Below, piece by piece: positions 5,637 to 5,683 of a DNA stretch of 5,683 nucleotides. The notes below the pieces were generated by a model, which searched no databases, had not been told where the DNA came from, and saw nothing but the letters and a program-made list of their open reading frames with translations. The stretch's first letter is position 1; each line of letters begins with the position of its first letter. Position numbers and translations under genes: made by a program. The stretch is from Candidatus Aerophobota bacterium (GTDB taxonomy: Bacteria; Aerophobota; Aerophobia; Aerophobales; B47-G16), in assembly GCA_003648815.1 (NCBI GenBank), contig QMPZ01000107.1:1-5683 (forward strand), in the 5' to 3' direction.

Positions 5637-5683
5637 ATGAAGATTGAGGAAGAACTGAGAATTAAGGGAAAGGTGATTCCTCA
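5637..5683 (+). CDS. Start of an unidentified gene, cut by the window edge
   Basis: Only the first 15 codons are visible, reading MKIEEELRIKGKVIP. The ATG is preceded by AGGG (5625-5628) at 8 nt within a purine-rich stretch, and a good promoter lies just upstream, so a real gene start is likely. The N-terminus is charged and has no signal peptide or membrane segment in the visible part, which suggests a cytoplasmic protein. Too little is present to name a family. It is divergent from apgM, and the heptamer array lies between the two promoters. Confidence 0.6.
   Translation, partial: MKIEEELRIKGKVIP

Overview
The window looks like chromosomal DNA of a bacterium, probably an uncultured anaerobe and possibly a thermophile. 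It has strong Shine-Dalgarno sites, sigma70-like promoters and tightly packed genes with frequent AGA/AGG arginine codons. It combines bacterial argCJ with an archaeal-type phosphoglycerate mutase and a Clp1-type P-loop kinase, a mix known from deep-branching or candidate-phylum bacteria. The lineage is an inference; no marker gene in the window fixes it.

Layout. Positions 1-380 carry no gene. They hold a G-rich heptamer array at the very edge (1-33), an unremarkable stretch (34-130), three copies of a 55-bp hairpin-forming tandem repeat (131-312) and a likely promoter. A plus-strand operon follows: argC (381-1394), argJ (1391-2623, overlapping argC by 4 nt) and a Clp1/Grc3-like polynucleotide kinase gene (2616-3485, overlapping argJ by 8 nt). 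A 91-bp convergent spacer separates this from a minus-strand pair, transcribed from right to left: apgM (4083-5309) and then a bifunctional-nuclease-domain gene (3577-4050). Positions 5310-5636 carry no gene. They hold the apgM promoter, a 63-bp inverted-repeat unit, a small AT-rich stem and a C-rich heptamer array (5477-5560) that is the reverse complement of the array at the left edge. A good promoter then leads into a gene that runs off the right end (5637 onward).

Function. ArgC and ArgJ supply the reductase and acetyl-transfer steps of arginine synthesis by the acetylated-ornithine cycle; argB and argD are not next to them. The kinase-like gene, whose family phosphorylates 5'-OH RNA ends, appears translationally coupled to argJ, which is an unexpected partner. 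ApgM is a glycolytic/gluconeogenic enzyme and probably shares a transcript with the BFN-domain protein. Two starts were moved inward from the longest open frame: apgM to 5309 and the BFN gene to 4050, because the ribosome binding sites, and for apgM also a promoter, fit only the shorter forms.

The most unusual material is non-coding: inverted heptamer arrays bracketing the gene block, both able to form G-quadruplexes, and the 55-bp repeat array directly before the arg operon. No recognisable defence system, prophage, transposase or CRISPR array is present.
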